Below, piece after piece: positions 1 to 11,600 of a stretch of DNA of 64,000 nucleotides. Numbering within the stretch: position 1 is the stretch's first letter; each line of letters opens with the position of its first letter. Both the position numbers and the translations under genes were made by a program. Origin of the DNA: Sphagnum magellanicum (Eukaryota > Streptophyta > Sphagnopsida > Sphagnales > Sphagnaceae); assembly GCA_021904315.1 (NCBI GenBank), contig CM038908.1, positions 12,482,501-12,546,500 on the forward strand. Direction: 5' to 3'. The notes under the pieces were generated by a model. The model saw nothing but the letters and a program-made list of their open reading frames with translations, did not search any database and was not told where the DNA came from.

Positions 1-1229
1 TACATCTTGTGGTATGTATGTGGCACTTCTTGAGACAAGTAGCAAACAGCATCTCATGAACTCCAGAGCTTAATTTGCTCCCTGGTGAACAAAGGTTGTG
101 CCCTGTCTGAGGGTACCCACATGAAGTTGAACAGATCCTTGCATGCATACTAGGAGGCAGGCAGGCAGCACATGACATCCCTGTGATTCAGTAGTTGCTA
201 ATGTGTCAAATAATATGCAATCTTAGCAAGCCTGTGTCAAAAGTGTTTGCTGCAGCATGACTGGAAATTGGAAGAACTTTTGCTCTAAGAAAAAGGACAA
301 ACAATTGCTCCTAATATATATGCAGCAGGAGTTTTGGTTTGAAACACATATCGTACTGTAGCTGATTTCTCTGAAATCTGTGTCTGCACTCGAGTCACTT
401 TGAATGGAGAAGAGATGCCCATCTTAGTGGCAACCTGCCAGTATACAGTTGACCTCACATAGGATGTTTTCAAAAGTCACCACATCAAAACCATCATAGT
501 TTTGTACCATAAAGCATATTTTAGTGCAGTGCATAAAGCCAAACAAGGAAATCAACACAAGTCAGGTAAATGTTTCTGACCCTAGTCTGCATCTTGTCAA
601 TGCTCTGAAAGATAACCCAAAATTTGAACAGCAAAAGGAGGAGAGACACAAGAAACAGAGTCTTGAGACAGACCTATCTGGCAAGACTGGCTGGGTTGAT
701 TTTAATTGGAATTGTTGCAAAGGACTACAAACACAGTTACAAAATGTCCTAGGTGCCTTCAAGTGCTGCAAGTATCAACCATGTCTTAGTCAGGTGTGCA
801 CACAGTTTAAATGTGCAGAGCCCATCTAAAGACTAATTTCTCCTGGATAATGAGGAATTTGGTCTCTAGATCTACAACTATATTGCTCATGAACTTAGAG
901 CAACCTGCCATGTCTCTGTTCAAAACAAATTCCTCTAGGCAATGGCTAGGAATTTCTATGCTGCATACTTTTTTCATGGGCTAATTAACCGCCAACCTAT
1001 CACTGTGATTCACATACTCTTTTTTGAAATCATTCTCATCTAAAACTCATGGAGCTAAAAGTAGGATTCACATACAAGATATGATGACCAAAGCAGCTCT
1101 CTTGTAGACTTAAGAGATTTGATTACAGATGAAATGTACAATCAGACTTTCACTCCCCTAACTAAACCCAACTGATCTGACTTGTAAGCGTTTCATGTGA
1201 CAAGATGGCAGAATGTACAGAGGAACCAA
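1..1229. other. 3' flank of the RsgA gene, no gene assigned
   Basis: I could not assign a gene in this stretch. It should contain the 3' UTR of the GTPase gene that ends at 1230. On the minus strand, 285-473 is open for about 60 codons with a phrase SSPFKVTRV and a hydrophobic end (AAYILGAIVCPFS). That vaguely recalls the C-terminal membrane part of family 2 glycosyltransferases, but no splice-supported partner exon was found. The plus-strand frame at 524-829 has no recognisable motif. Confidence 0.3.
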
Positions 1230-4200
1230 TCACAGCTCATGAGTCATGTCCTCCACTTCAGCTTGCTCCTGGGTTTGCTCCCACAGTTTCTCATCCAGGG
1301 ACTGACGGACCTGCTTACGAGACTCCCGTCGATGCCTCTTTGGCACCAGCCGTGGCTCTGCCTGCTTCACACCAGCTGCACCCATCTTGTACCTACCAAC
1401 CAGCACCACCTTTTATATTTTCATAGAGAGAAATACAGAAATATTTCTCTGAGTGTATCATCCAGCCATTGCACAGAGATCACCATGAAGGACACCATCA
1501 TTTTTCCTGCTGTTATGCTTTAAGGGTTCATCCACCAACCAGCGAGATCAAACCTGCCAGTTACCTCTAGTTCTAAATTGATCCACTGTGCTTTGTGTCA
1601 TGAAAGCTCATGTTTTCACTCCCTCTCATCAGAAAGAATTGCACCTTATATCACTTTCTCGCTTGGTACCAAGAACTCGCTTTTCAACTTCCTCTCTCTT
1701 TCTGACCTCCTCTAGAAGTCCAAGATAGTGTGGGTATCGGTCCCAGTCACTGCCAACTGCACAATATGGCTCCCCAACATGCAAGCAGTTTGCAAACGAG
1801 CAGCCTCCAGTGGCACTTGCCTCCTGCTTTGCCCTCACCTGCCAATGTCACACAGCCAATGAGACCATCTCCTATAACGGTTGCTTGCAACAGCTGGAAG
1901 TTCAAAACTCATCTGGGCAAGTACAAAATTTGTCTAGTGCATTGCTCTTTCAATCAGATTCTGATTCAGACATTCAGATCTCCTTATCATTTCCACTCTC
2001 CCTTAGAAGGGGAGCAAACATGTCGATGCAAACCATAGATGAAGCTTCCAGTCACCCTATTTTGAAAGAAGAAATTGTGAAGGCACAAGGAAAACTATGC
2101 TGCACCTCTGGAAAGAGCTCTCCAAGGGTTGCACTCATAACTTTGGCCAGGCTAGGTTGGCTGAATCCTGGAGTGTCAGCAAGGAGACCATCTCCACCTG
2201 GCAGGCACAGGAGTGAAACATGGCGTGTTGTATGCCTTCCTTTACCAGATCTTAATGACACCTCACTTACTTGCAGTGCTTCAAACTTTTCATGATCTTC
2301 AGCTACCTGCTTGAAAAGATGCAACTAAACATCAGTGAGTATTAAGGGTTATGATGGTGTGCATGGCCCGGCAGAGGACCATAGCAAGACACCATTGTGG
2401 TAAACAGAGATACATGACATATAATCTTTTGGAAATGCATTCTGAAGGTATGTTCATGGACATAACTTCATAATATTCAAACACAAACATTCAGTCATGT
2501 TGGATTCTGTACACTTGATTGGGTCATTTGGCTATGAAAGCAAAGTTACCAGTGCCTCTGGGCACACAGACACCCATGCTTTAGAGTGATCCATTACTAG
2601 TTTAAGGTGTACCAGGCATGCCTATGCAGAATCACCAACCCATAAAGCCTACACCCCTTCTGTTAAGGCTCTTCAACACACCCCACTGCAGCTGTCTTAC
2701 AGTTTGTAAATGCAATGACTTTACACTTCATCTGTACTATATGCAGGGACACTCCTCACAAGAACATGTCCACAGTAATCAAGGAGCTCCCCTCCCAACT
2801 TATCCATCATGAAGACTCACAGTTCACCATACCTCCTGAGGAACGATGAATTCAACATCTTCTTCAGATTCTTCAGTGGCCAAACTTTGAAGGTGTTCAA
2901 TTGCTTTATTCTCATGCCACAGATCAACCCCACCATCATCACGCAAGGCATTGATGAGGCTTGATTTGCCAACTCCACTGGGCCCAACTACCACTGAGAT
3001 CTTGTCTTTCAGAAGGCCCATGATCGGAGCTATTCCAGACAATGTACTTACACTGCAGATAAGAGGCTCGTAGCCCCATTCTGCTAGCTTCTCTTTCCAT
3101 CTATCAATGTCCTGTGCACACAGACTACTGATATTACTTGTCAGCAAGCACAACAATCTCATCATCCAAAGCTAGCAAGCACAACAATCTGGACATCCAA
3201 GCAATTTCCATGTTCTACACCTTGTTGGCAATTGGCCTTCTTGTATACTCTCACAACTCTGGGAGAAAAGGTTAGGGTGCTGCAATGGGTTCGATGAGAG
3301 CTGTATTCACTCTAACAGGAAGCACAATCTCTCAAGGATTCTAAATCACATCTTCTTTCTTCTCACTACATGTCCAAAGAAGATTCAGAATTAAGACACA
3401 AGGTAAAATGGGTCAGGTTTCCACTTCTGAGAACCAACTTTGTGAAGACATAATGATCACCCTGAAAAAGCTCATGAATCCTACTGGGACACTCTCAGTT
3501 TCTCAACAAAACACAATTCCATGCATTTGCATTCCAGAGCCAGAACCTACCCACTCGAATCCAGTTTTCAACAGGCAATGATTCCGTGTGATCAGAGGAT
3601 GAGAATTCAGAGGAGGAGATCTACTGCCAAACCCTAGATCATTGTTTCCCCCTTCAATTGCAAGTCCAGAAACTGCCATCAAGGCTGGAGAGAGATTCTC
3701 ACAATGCAGCAAACCCTAGTTACACAAGCAAACTTGGTTCCAAGCTTTTCAAAAAAGCTCAAACATCGTCACCAAGTCTTCAGAAACATGGAGTTGTTGT
3801 TGTCAAACTTCTCTTCCTAACACCAGACCACATGAAAGAAAGGAAAGGAAAGGAAAGGAGAGACAGAGTTGCCATGAGACAGAGATGATGAAGATGATGA
3901 TGGTGATGGTGATCCTCACCTCTGGTTGCACCAAGTCTGCCTTGTTCAACACGAGAGTGAAAGGAATGCCCGTGGACTCCGCCTCCACAAGAAAGCGGCT
4001 GAGAGCCAAGGGATCCAGCTTGGGACGATCCAGGGAGAAGAGGACCAGCAAATGCTCCACATTGGCAACAGGAGGTTCCGCTATCTCAGAGTGTCTGTCC
4101 AGCACGTCTTCCACCATGCCTCGACGATCGATCCAGTCAATCCCCGAGACCAAAACCCTATCCCCTACCAATACCCGCCTCTTGATCTTCTTAAGTAAAG

Positions 4201-4771
4201 CACGAACCACGCACAAAAGCTCCGTCCCTTGTCTTGCTTCCACTCCATTGCCGTTCTCCTGCTGAGCATTTTCCTGTGCACAGTCGAGCTTACTAGAAGC
4301 CAATTCCCCGTTCCTTTCCGCAGCAACAACAGCATCAGGAGCAGCAGCATCTGCTTCCCAAGCCCTCTCGATGAAGACGCGCATGAAATTGGCCTGTGCA
4401 GCCATGACTTGGCCCAGAGCTTGATCCTCCCGGAGCAGCAGCAGCGCCGCAGCAGCATTTCCTCCGGCGGTGTCAGTCTTGTTCTGTATCGTATCAAGCG
4501 AGTTTCGGAAATTCTCTATCCCTGCATGTCCGATTTTCTTGCCGGATTCGTCCGTCTTCCAACGCTTGGATTGCTGTAATCGCACCCCGCTCTGATTCTT
4601 CCTAGCTGCCTCTATCTCCAACACTGCTCCTCCTCCTGCTTTGCTCACGTGATGACAAGTCGAGGAAAGCTGCGGCTGCGTCGTATGAAGAAGGAATGCG
4701 GCATGTAGCTTCGATGGACACAAAGCAGCACCTGCCGCCGCAGCAGCAGCAGCTCCATTACACCAACCCAT
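1230..4771 (-). CDS. RSGA: RsgA/YjeQ-type circularly permuted ribosome-assembly GTPase, five exons, organelle-targeted
   Basis: Exons (minus strand): 4771-3920, 3111-2833, 2306-2106, 1838-1645, 1392-1230. All introns are GT-AG and phases match, giving 562 aa from ATG to TGA. Seen: the permuted G-motif order of this family, with G4 NKAD at residues 276-279, then G1 GPSGVGKS at 327-334, G2 GRHTTRH at 400-406 and G3 DTPG at 421-424. A C-terminal zinc knuckle follows (C457, C462, H464, C470) and then a basic tail rich in K and R. Family knowledge: RsgA GTPases act in late maturation of the small ribosomal subunit in bacteria, and plant homologues serve organelle ribosomes. The Ala-rich, acid-poor first 60 residues, outside the conserved core, suggest a plastid or mitochondrial presequence (inference). 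The start is the first ATG of the open first exon. Exon 4 could alternatively begin at a CAG 15 bases further in. Confidence 0.93.
3143..3200. repeat. 27-bp tandem duplication in intron 1 of the RsgA gene
   Basis: Two near-identical copies with a period of about 31 bases (AGCAAGCACAACAATCT, then ATCCAA) lie about 30-90 bases upstream of the exon 2 acceptor at 3112. They differ by a few bases. It looks like a local replication-slippage duplication, and I see no coding role. Confidence 0.7.
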
Positions 4772-6118
4772 GGAGATCGCTAGCTAGTGCCCACAAACCG
4801 CACCTGCAACACTCCACTCTTCTGACGAGCGACCTGCTCGGCATTGAAAATCCGCGGGGAAAGTGTTGTGGTGGGGAATAACATACACGGTTGCCTCGAA
4901 TCTACGCCACGCCACGCAGCAACAAAAAGGAAGCGGATGACGGGAGGAAGAAGAAGAAGAAGAAGATAAGGATCCGTGCGGCCGGTGCCAAATCCCTATC
5001 AGCGTTTGTCAACCAAATGCTCAACAACGATCGATGTTGCAAGGTCCTCTACGACAGCATCCTCTTCTTCTTCTTCTCTTGATCGCCAGTTCCCCCTGTA
5101 GCTCAAGCGATTCTTGGCTGTTTCTTTTGAGAAAAGATTCAAGGAATGCCGCAGGGCTGCTGCACTACCTACTGTTTGTTTTGGTCAGGATTCTTCATTC
5201 ATGTCGAGCTTTTTGAGTCATGGATTTGTTTAGGTTTTGCAGAGCAAAAAACAGATTCAAGAGAAGAAACAAAGAGCGACTGACTGTAAATGGCACCTTG
5301 AACAGCTGACAGATGTCTGCAAGATTGCATCTGCATACAGATTGAGATGCTCGACATGATGATGATGCCCCCACAAAGTCAAGAATCACAAAACAGAAAA
5401 TTGAACTCCGGCACATTCTCTTTGTCTGGAAAGAATGCCAAGAATGTGACAGAATCATCAACCTCCCTGAGAGGAACATTTCACCAACACCACCACTCAC
5501 AGAAACATAGCAATCCGATCAAACCAGAACCATTGCAGTGGCCTCAGATGCTCGGACTGTAGGCAATCTTCACCAGTTTCTCTTCTGCACAGATAGTTGC
5601 ATGTGATGGACTTTGCAGTCATATTTCCAAATAGAAACTAATAGTTGGGTCTGCCAAAAAGGATGGATTCAGCTGCCTGCGACGCAGCTTGAGAGCTCAA
5701 GAGGAGAGAGAGAGATTAGAGTATGACCGATCTTGTGAGAAACAATGGATCCATCATCTGCCTGAGTAGCTCAAGACTGAAAGAGAGTTAGATTAGTGTG
5801 GCTGTGAGCTTGTGATATTTGAGATGGGTCTGTTGGAAAACCGCCTTAGGAATCTATGCTAGCACTGAATTGCATTCCTGTGTATTGGGATCAGGGTTTT
5901 AGCCTGCAATTGTCCCCTGGTGGTGTTGGAGCTTTTGTGCAGCAAACAATGGCATCAAAGTCAATGCCTGCACATACTGAAGCAGGCCTTGAATCAGCAG
6001 CCTTGAGTGCACCTTGGAAGGAGGGAAAGTAGCTGTTGTGCGGAAGCATGTGGAAATGGAAACATGTAACAAACATTGCATTGGCTTCTTGAAAAAATTT
6101 CATGGTGTTGATGTTGTT
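4772..6118. promoter_or_regulatory. 5' flank of the RsgA gene and spacer to the GMD pseudogene
   Basis: The first few hundred bases upstream of the GTPase start are relatively GC-rich. They carry pyrimidine/purine simple tracts: GAA-type repeats near 4947-4966 and a CTT-type tract near 5060-5080 on the plus strand. This is typical of a plant 5' leader and promoter. I found no clear TATA box or transcription start. The rest to 6.1 kb has only short frames that do not look coding, and a short GA tract near 5704-5714. Confidence 0.3.
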
Positions 6119-6955
6119 GTCGGTGATATATATAGCCATTGTCAACCAGCACCTTCTCGTGTTGTGCTCTCTCCAAATCACCTGACATTATCATCACCAC
6201 CAACTGCTTGAAACCAAGTTTTGGTTCCCAGCCAAAACCTTTCTTGGCCTTTATAGCTGACCCTCTGAGATTATCCACCTCTGATGGTGGGAAGTACCTG
6301 CACACAAAGCACAGGACAGTTCTATTGCCAGATTTGCATTAGAGGGTGTGTGTGTGTCTCAAAGCATTTGACTGATCCGTGTTCAACTGAAATTTCATGC
6401 ACGACAGAGACAGAGAGTTGAAAAAGATTTTTGCAATTGGATCAAGAGCAACAGCCCTTGGATCAATTTCCCCATGCTCCTTCCAATTGTGCCCCCACAT
6501 CTCCAAACACCTCCTCCCAAAATTCCTCAACAGTGTGTGAGACTCCTCTGTAGCAACAACATAGTCAGTCATCAGGCTTTTCTTGCTGCAGCATCAACCA
6601 CATAGCCTTGACATAGTCCACCCACAAAAACCCCCCAGTCTTGAGAAGCCTTCAAATTGCCAAGAAACAGCTTCTTCTGGAGACCAATTTTGATTCCTCT
6701 GACTGCTCTTGTGGTCCTTCAAGTCACAAAATTCTCACCCCAACAAGGAGCCTTGTGGTTGAACAGAATGTCATTTGCATGCAATCAATCCATAGAGCCT
6801 ACTGGTAATTCACTGTGTACCAGTGTGCTGCAACTTTGGATACAGCATAAAGGTTTAGGGTTTAGGGTTTATGGGTGGAAGATGGTGTTCTCATCTTGTG
6901 GAGGTGGAGTTGCTTGATACATTTCTGATGATGATCCAGTCTGATAGCACTTCAT
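6119..6955 (-). pseudogene. GMD: GDP-mannose 4,6-dehydratase (GMD/MUR1) pseudogene, C-terminal half
   Basis: Read on the minus strand, this matches the C-terminal half of plant GDP-mannose 4,6-dehydratase, the first enzyme of GDP-L-fucose synthesis. In order: YQTGSSSEMYQATPPPQ from 6955, then AAHWYTVNY, FVT with ITRA-like remnants, KLFLGNL, WLMLQQEKPDD, DYVVATEESHT, NWKEHGEID, YFPPSEVDNL, GWEPKLGF and KVLVDNGY near 6125. It is broken by in-frame stops and frameshifts. One is a 4-base TGAC duplication after the KPDD codons, and another break lies in the DWG region. There is also a telomere-repeat patch at 6852-6871 and no native stop. A good acceptor (TTTGTTGCAG) precedes 6955. A 150-base non-coding block at about 6302-6455 ends in TGTGTGCAG right before the TACTTCCCA codons, so this looks like an unprocessed, intron-bearing copy rather than a retrocopy. 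No N-terminal half was found upstream. Confidence 0.85.
6852..6871 (+). repeat. Interstitial telomeric repeat inside the GMD pseudogene
   Basis: About three TTTAGGG units replace the few codons (Arg-Ser-Pro in the family) expected between the FHP and YAV residues of the dehydratase. Flanking coding similarity resumes immediately on both sides. That pattern suits telomeric DNA added during repair of a break, not slippage. Confidence 0.8.
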
Positions 6956-7118
6956 CTGCAACAAAGTTCAAAGAGGGTGGTGTAAAATCAGCAAATGCAA
7001 ACAGCTTGCAATCTGTAGAACCAAATCAGACATCTCCAAAAACCCTATTGTATACAGAATGCAATATGGAGAGGTTAGAGTAACCTGATTGCTATCAAAG
7101 ATCAAACAGACTCAAAGA

Positions 7119-7122
<4 letters not shown>

Positions 7123-7156
<34 letters not shown>

Positions 7157-7172
7157 GTTAGGGTTCAGGGTT
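7123..7172. repeat. (AG)n microsatellite followed by degenerate telomere-like repeats
   Basis: AG is repeated about 16 times at 7123-7154, followed by TTAGGGTTCAGGGTTTA. It is a simple repeat and not coding. Confidence 0.95.
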
Positions 7173-7251
7173 TAAAGAGAGAGTTGAGCAAGATGTTTAG
7201 ATCCAATTCTTCAAATGTGTAGTGTAGTTTGAGATTTTGAATTCTAAAAAT

Positions 7252-7430
7252 CACTACAACAAAACATCTATTATTAGATCCATACGACAAGATAGTCAAA
7301 TAGGACATGTTGTTTATGCCATTAGATAGTTGAATAGGACATGTCGTTTATGCCATTAGATAGTTGAATAGGACATGTTGTTTATGCCATTAGATAGTCG
7401 AATAGAACATTTTATTTATGCCATTTCTAG
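7252..7430. mobile_element. CACTA-like (En/Spm) transposon end with 34-bp subterminal repeats
   Basis: The stretch opens with CACTACAACAAAA, which matches the typical terminus of plant CACTA DNA transposons. From 7291 to about 7426 follow four copies of a 34-base unit (GATAGT..AATAGGACATGT..., ending GCCATTA), starting at 7291, 7325, 7359 and 7393. Arrays of short repeats next to the terminus are characteristic of CACTA elements. I did not find a convincing opposite end (TTGTAGTG) nearby, so the element is either truncated or its far end has decayed. Confidence 0.5.
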
Positions 7431-7437
7431 TGTCCAC

Positions 7438-7646
7438 TCACTTTTGGAACATCAATGCATCTATGAGATCCCTCAAATGGAGCTTCATTTGAGCATCAGA
7501 GTTTTGCAAATCAACGTAGATGTAATCTAGACATGGGATATCGAAATTCAACAATTGTCGAATGATGTCGTGCACTTCATAGCCTTTCTCTATTTGAAAT
7601 ATCCTTTTGGTGACATCTTGTAGCTTGAAATTGGATTCAAAAGTGC
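7438..7646 (-). CDS. Unrecognised open frame behind the CACTA-like end, possible captured exon
   Basis: On the minus strand about 69 codons are open up to a TGA at 7438-7440. There is no ATG start, so it could only be an exon or a fragment. The translation is protein-like, with phrases such as LQDVTKRIFQIEKGYEVHD, LLNFDIPCLDYIYVD and KLHLRDLIDALMFQK. It alternates hydrophobic and charged residues as in an alpha-helical protein. I do not recognise the family. It directly abuts the 34-base repeats, so it may be host sequence carried by the transposon. It could also be a relic of the transposon's own protein. Confidence 0.3.
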
Positions 7647-10600
7647 ATTACAATGCAATCCAAAACTCATAAAAACAAAGAAAACAATGCAACAAAGACA
7701 CACACTAAAGGATTATGGGTTAATTTTACTCCAAGTGTATTGAAAAGGGTATAGTTTTTGAGGATATTGTGTGAGGGAGATTCAATTTTCTTGTGTTATT
7801 ATTATCTTTTTTTTTCATTTTCACATGTTTTAAATATTTTAAATATTATTTTAATTTCATGATGGCATTGAATTTTGACATCATATATTTGTTTGAATTT
7901 TTAGTTTGAGGTGAAACCATGAGAAATGATGAAGAAAGGCAATTTTGTGTAATTAAAAAAACATCATGCATGAAATGTTCAAATATGGTTTTACAAACAC
8001 ATCAACAAATACGTAAGTATTAAATCACGTTTCAAATGATGAAAATCATTCTTGACACTCACAAAGTCATTAAAATAATGAACATTTGAATTTTTTTCCA
8101 TGAAAAAAAGGATGCAAAGACAAAGAAAAAAATTTAAATGAATAAAGAATAAAAGCAAACAAGGTATGCATTGAGACCTAAATAAATGGACCACTAAGTT
8201 GTTACATGTAGGCCTTGATGATGAAAATCTAAACCAATCTTGGACAATTTTCATTTGTTTTTTTCAGGTATGCTAGATCAAGTTTTTGGAAAGGGTTTTA
8301 AGAACCAACCTTATTCTTTAAATAAATTTAGCTTTTGAACTATAGATATTCAACCAAGGTATTAGGTTTTTGATTTTTAAATTTTAAATTTTTCATAAAT
8401 TTTAAATCAACTAAAGTGGTTTTCATAATTTAATCATCAATTGTTTGTTTATTTATTTATTTTAGTTAGCAAAATGAAAACTTTTTAATGTTAATGAAGA
8501 CCTTGGATCGGTGATCATTAGGTTTATGTAAAATCTCCACTCACACCCATCATGTGAGCCATTATTAATATTTACCACATTTGGCATACAAAGTAAATTA
8601 TTCCCCCATTCTCAGACATAAACATGAAAAAGTGAACAATTTACAAATTGAAAAACTATTTTAGATGTAACCACCTAGGGCAATCAAAATAGTTGGCCAA
8701 TCAAACACAATCATTTCACACATCCAAAAAAGTTTCACAATGAATCAACATGTCTTACACAATAATACAAAATCTTCCAAAATAATTCAAGACATCCTAC
8801 ACAATAGTCAAAAGAAAAAATGATTAGCAAATGGTGTAGGATGTTAGGATGTCATTTCATAATGTAACAACCCCTTAACCTGAGAACTAAACCCAAGTAA
8901 GGACTTTGATGTATCAAAAGAATTCTTTAATAAGTAAAGATATTTTTGGTTATTCCCCTATTTTCCTTGGTTTTTTTTTTTGGGGGCGTGGGGAGAAACA
9001 AAAACCCCTGTGAAAACATGACATTTTTTCAATAATAAATTTCCTTCTGAAATGGTGATGGCATAATCTATTGGCGAGTGGGTAGGTGGGTCTAGTTAAT
9101 TATAATGACAATGATACATTGGACTTGTGAAAAAGGTTCAACTTAAGGTTTGATAAGGTGACATTTTAATGATAGTTTTAAGAGACAATTTCACGCAACA
9201 AACCTTTTGAAAATATTTTCTTTTCCTTATCATCACATGTGGAAATTGAATATTTTTGTCCTCCCAGCACATATTTGAATTCAATTTCACATCACATTGA
9301 ATAAAACATTAAAGAAATTTTGAAAGATGAATATTGAACAAATAAAAACATAATTTATTTCTTACAAGATGATAAAGACAATGCCAAACTCAAGTTGTCT
9401 TGCACGATGGTCACGTAACACAAAAACACATTGTAAAGTGCAACATGAACATGTCACCAAAAAAGGAGAAGCAAGGAAATGTTGTTGTTATTGTAATGTT
9501 GTCTACATAATACCTATGAACTTTTATAGTGAAATAAAGCAACATCACAAAATTTCAGGTCAATTCACGTCAACAGAATGTCATAACAATCTTAAGTCCT
9601 ACAACATAAAGCTATGGACCATAAGAAATAAAATCTCTCCAATTTTTGTATCATGAACCCATTGATCTCCTTTAAGCAATTCTCACCCAAAAACCAAAAC
9701 CCAATCTTTCCCCCCCCCCCCCATAATACTTCTTCAAGAAATTGCACAAAGAAAAACCGAAAACCCAAAGTTGTTCAAGCACAATCAATCCCATTCAAAG
9801 CTCCCACAAAAGCAAGTACTCCTTCTTTTTTCACAAAAACCCATAGTATCCCCAAAACCATGATATTACATGTTGCCCCACCCAACAGTTTGCCATGGAA
9901 ATTGCTTTTGAAACTCCTCAAATCTTCATCATCTTTTTTAATTGGTCCCTACCCTATGCATCTAAAGTTTCTACCTTTTGAGAGATCTATGGCATAATGG
10001 AAAATACTAAGCCATGTATTAAAGGTCCTATAGATGATTGGGCATTCATCCCACATTCACACACTATAAAAGTGGTCTTTTAAACACTAACTAAAGCTTA
10101 TTAACAGTTCCAACTTAAAAACACAATTATCATTGTAAATCAAACAAAATGCAACATTGAGAAACTTAGCTTCTTAACCTCAAAAGCTTTTCCTTATACT
10201 TGCACCTCCCACTCCATCCTACATTATGTCCAAGAGTCGCACAAAATATTGAATCAATCAACGTCAAACGCCATCTAAACTTTGAAGAATGTAAACCAAA
10301 ATCCATAACCTACAAATAACAAACAACATAAATAAAAATTTTAAGAACCAAAAACATTGCAGCTTGCTCCACATTTCATGATTACAAATTGTCTCATGCC
10401 TTCACACATTCTACTAGTACAAATCTATGTAGTAATCCATCCATTAGGTTATTTATTCATCCAACCACTAGCTTAGCCTTATTCACACAACAAAAATCTG
10501 GACACAAATTCTAGTCACAAATATCATACAACACAATTTTCACAAAAATCTCATGACAAGTTTGATTGTATAATTTCATAAATTGTACATGATGAATAAC

Positions 10601-11540
10601 CATATTCATTTTAAAAAATCCATGACATGATGAAATAATTTCACAAATTGTAAAAACATGATGATGTAGAACAATGTTGGCCAATTTTATTTTATTTTTC
10701 ATAACTAGTCATGTAGGATTTTTTTTATTAAAAAAAATTGAACCACACAAGGATTAATTTTTTTAATAAAAAAGTTGTTGAAACCATATGTTATCAATAT
10801 CACTATCAAAATAATACCTTTAGATACCAATTTTTATTTTTATTTTTCTTGTTAATATTCAATCTTATCTATAACAATCAATCTTTAGATACCATTTTCC
10901 AAAACTACATATTATGTTGTCCAAGTAGGATTTAGGATTTTTCAAAGTTAAATCAAAAAATTTGCCTACAATGTTCAAAGTTTACCAACTAATCAAACAC
11001 GAGGATTGGAAACCAATTATACATATTTGTGCCTCTTTGCATGTTGCAAAAAGAAATTATGGACATGTGTTCAATGGATCCAAGTTCTAAACTTACAAAT
11101 GTGCCATTGGCCACAATTGTGTCATGATGTCAATTATACTAAATTTTTTTAGCACAATCAATAAAAGTTCTTCGAGACTTGCATAACATCAAATCCTTTT
11201 ACAAATATCTATGCCAATTTTGATAGACTTTCAAGGTAGTAATAGATGACACCAAAACCTTTTGAAGTTTCAATACAAACATCACCTACCATTTCTAATG
11301 GGTCATGATATCTAATGGGTCAAATCATGACCAAATCAACCAAAAACAATGTCAAATGATTACCAAAATTGCAACTTTGATACATATGTTTATGTGGTGC
11401 CACTTTAATGCTATCTTAATCATGAAAAGTTGTGTTAAATGAGTAATAATAAATGTTAATGAATTCAAATTTAAAGTATTTTATTTTATTTTCAAGTTTT
11501 GGTTTTAGTAAATATTTTGGAACTTGAACAACATCAACAT
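7647..11540. other. AT-rich intergenic DNA
   Basis: I see no gene here. The frames at 9369-9656 and 9653-9997 do begin with ATG. The second is Pro/Ser/Lys-rich, crosses an 11-C homopolymer near 9711 and has no recognisable motif. It is more likely chance than coding. Confidence 0.5.
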
Positions 11541-11544
11541 TGAA

Positions 11545-11545
<1 letters not shown>

Positions 11546-11579
<34 letters not shown>

Positions 11580-11600
11580 ATATATATATATATATATATT
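11546..11600. repeat. Compound microsatellite (CA)n(TA)n
   Basis: About 16 CA units run directly into about 11 TA units. Confidence 0.97.

Noticed and set aside
1810..2295. 161-codon plus-strand frame
   Set aside because: It lies opposite exon 3 and intron 3 of the GTPase gene and has no motif. It is an antisense shadow.
9653..9997. 114-codon plus frame with a transit-peptide-like composition
   Set aside because: It has no downstream exon or motif, crosses an 11-C homopolymer and lies in very AT-rich DNA. Chance is more likely.
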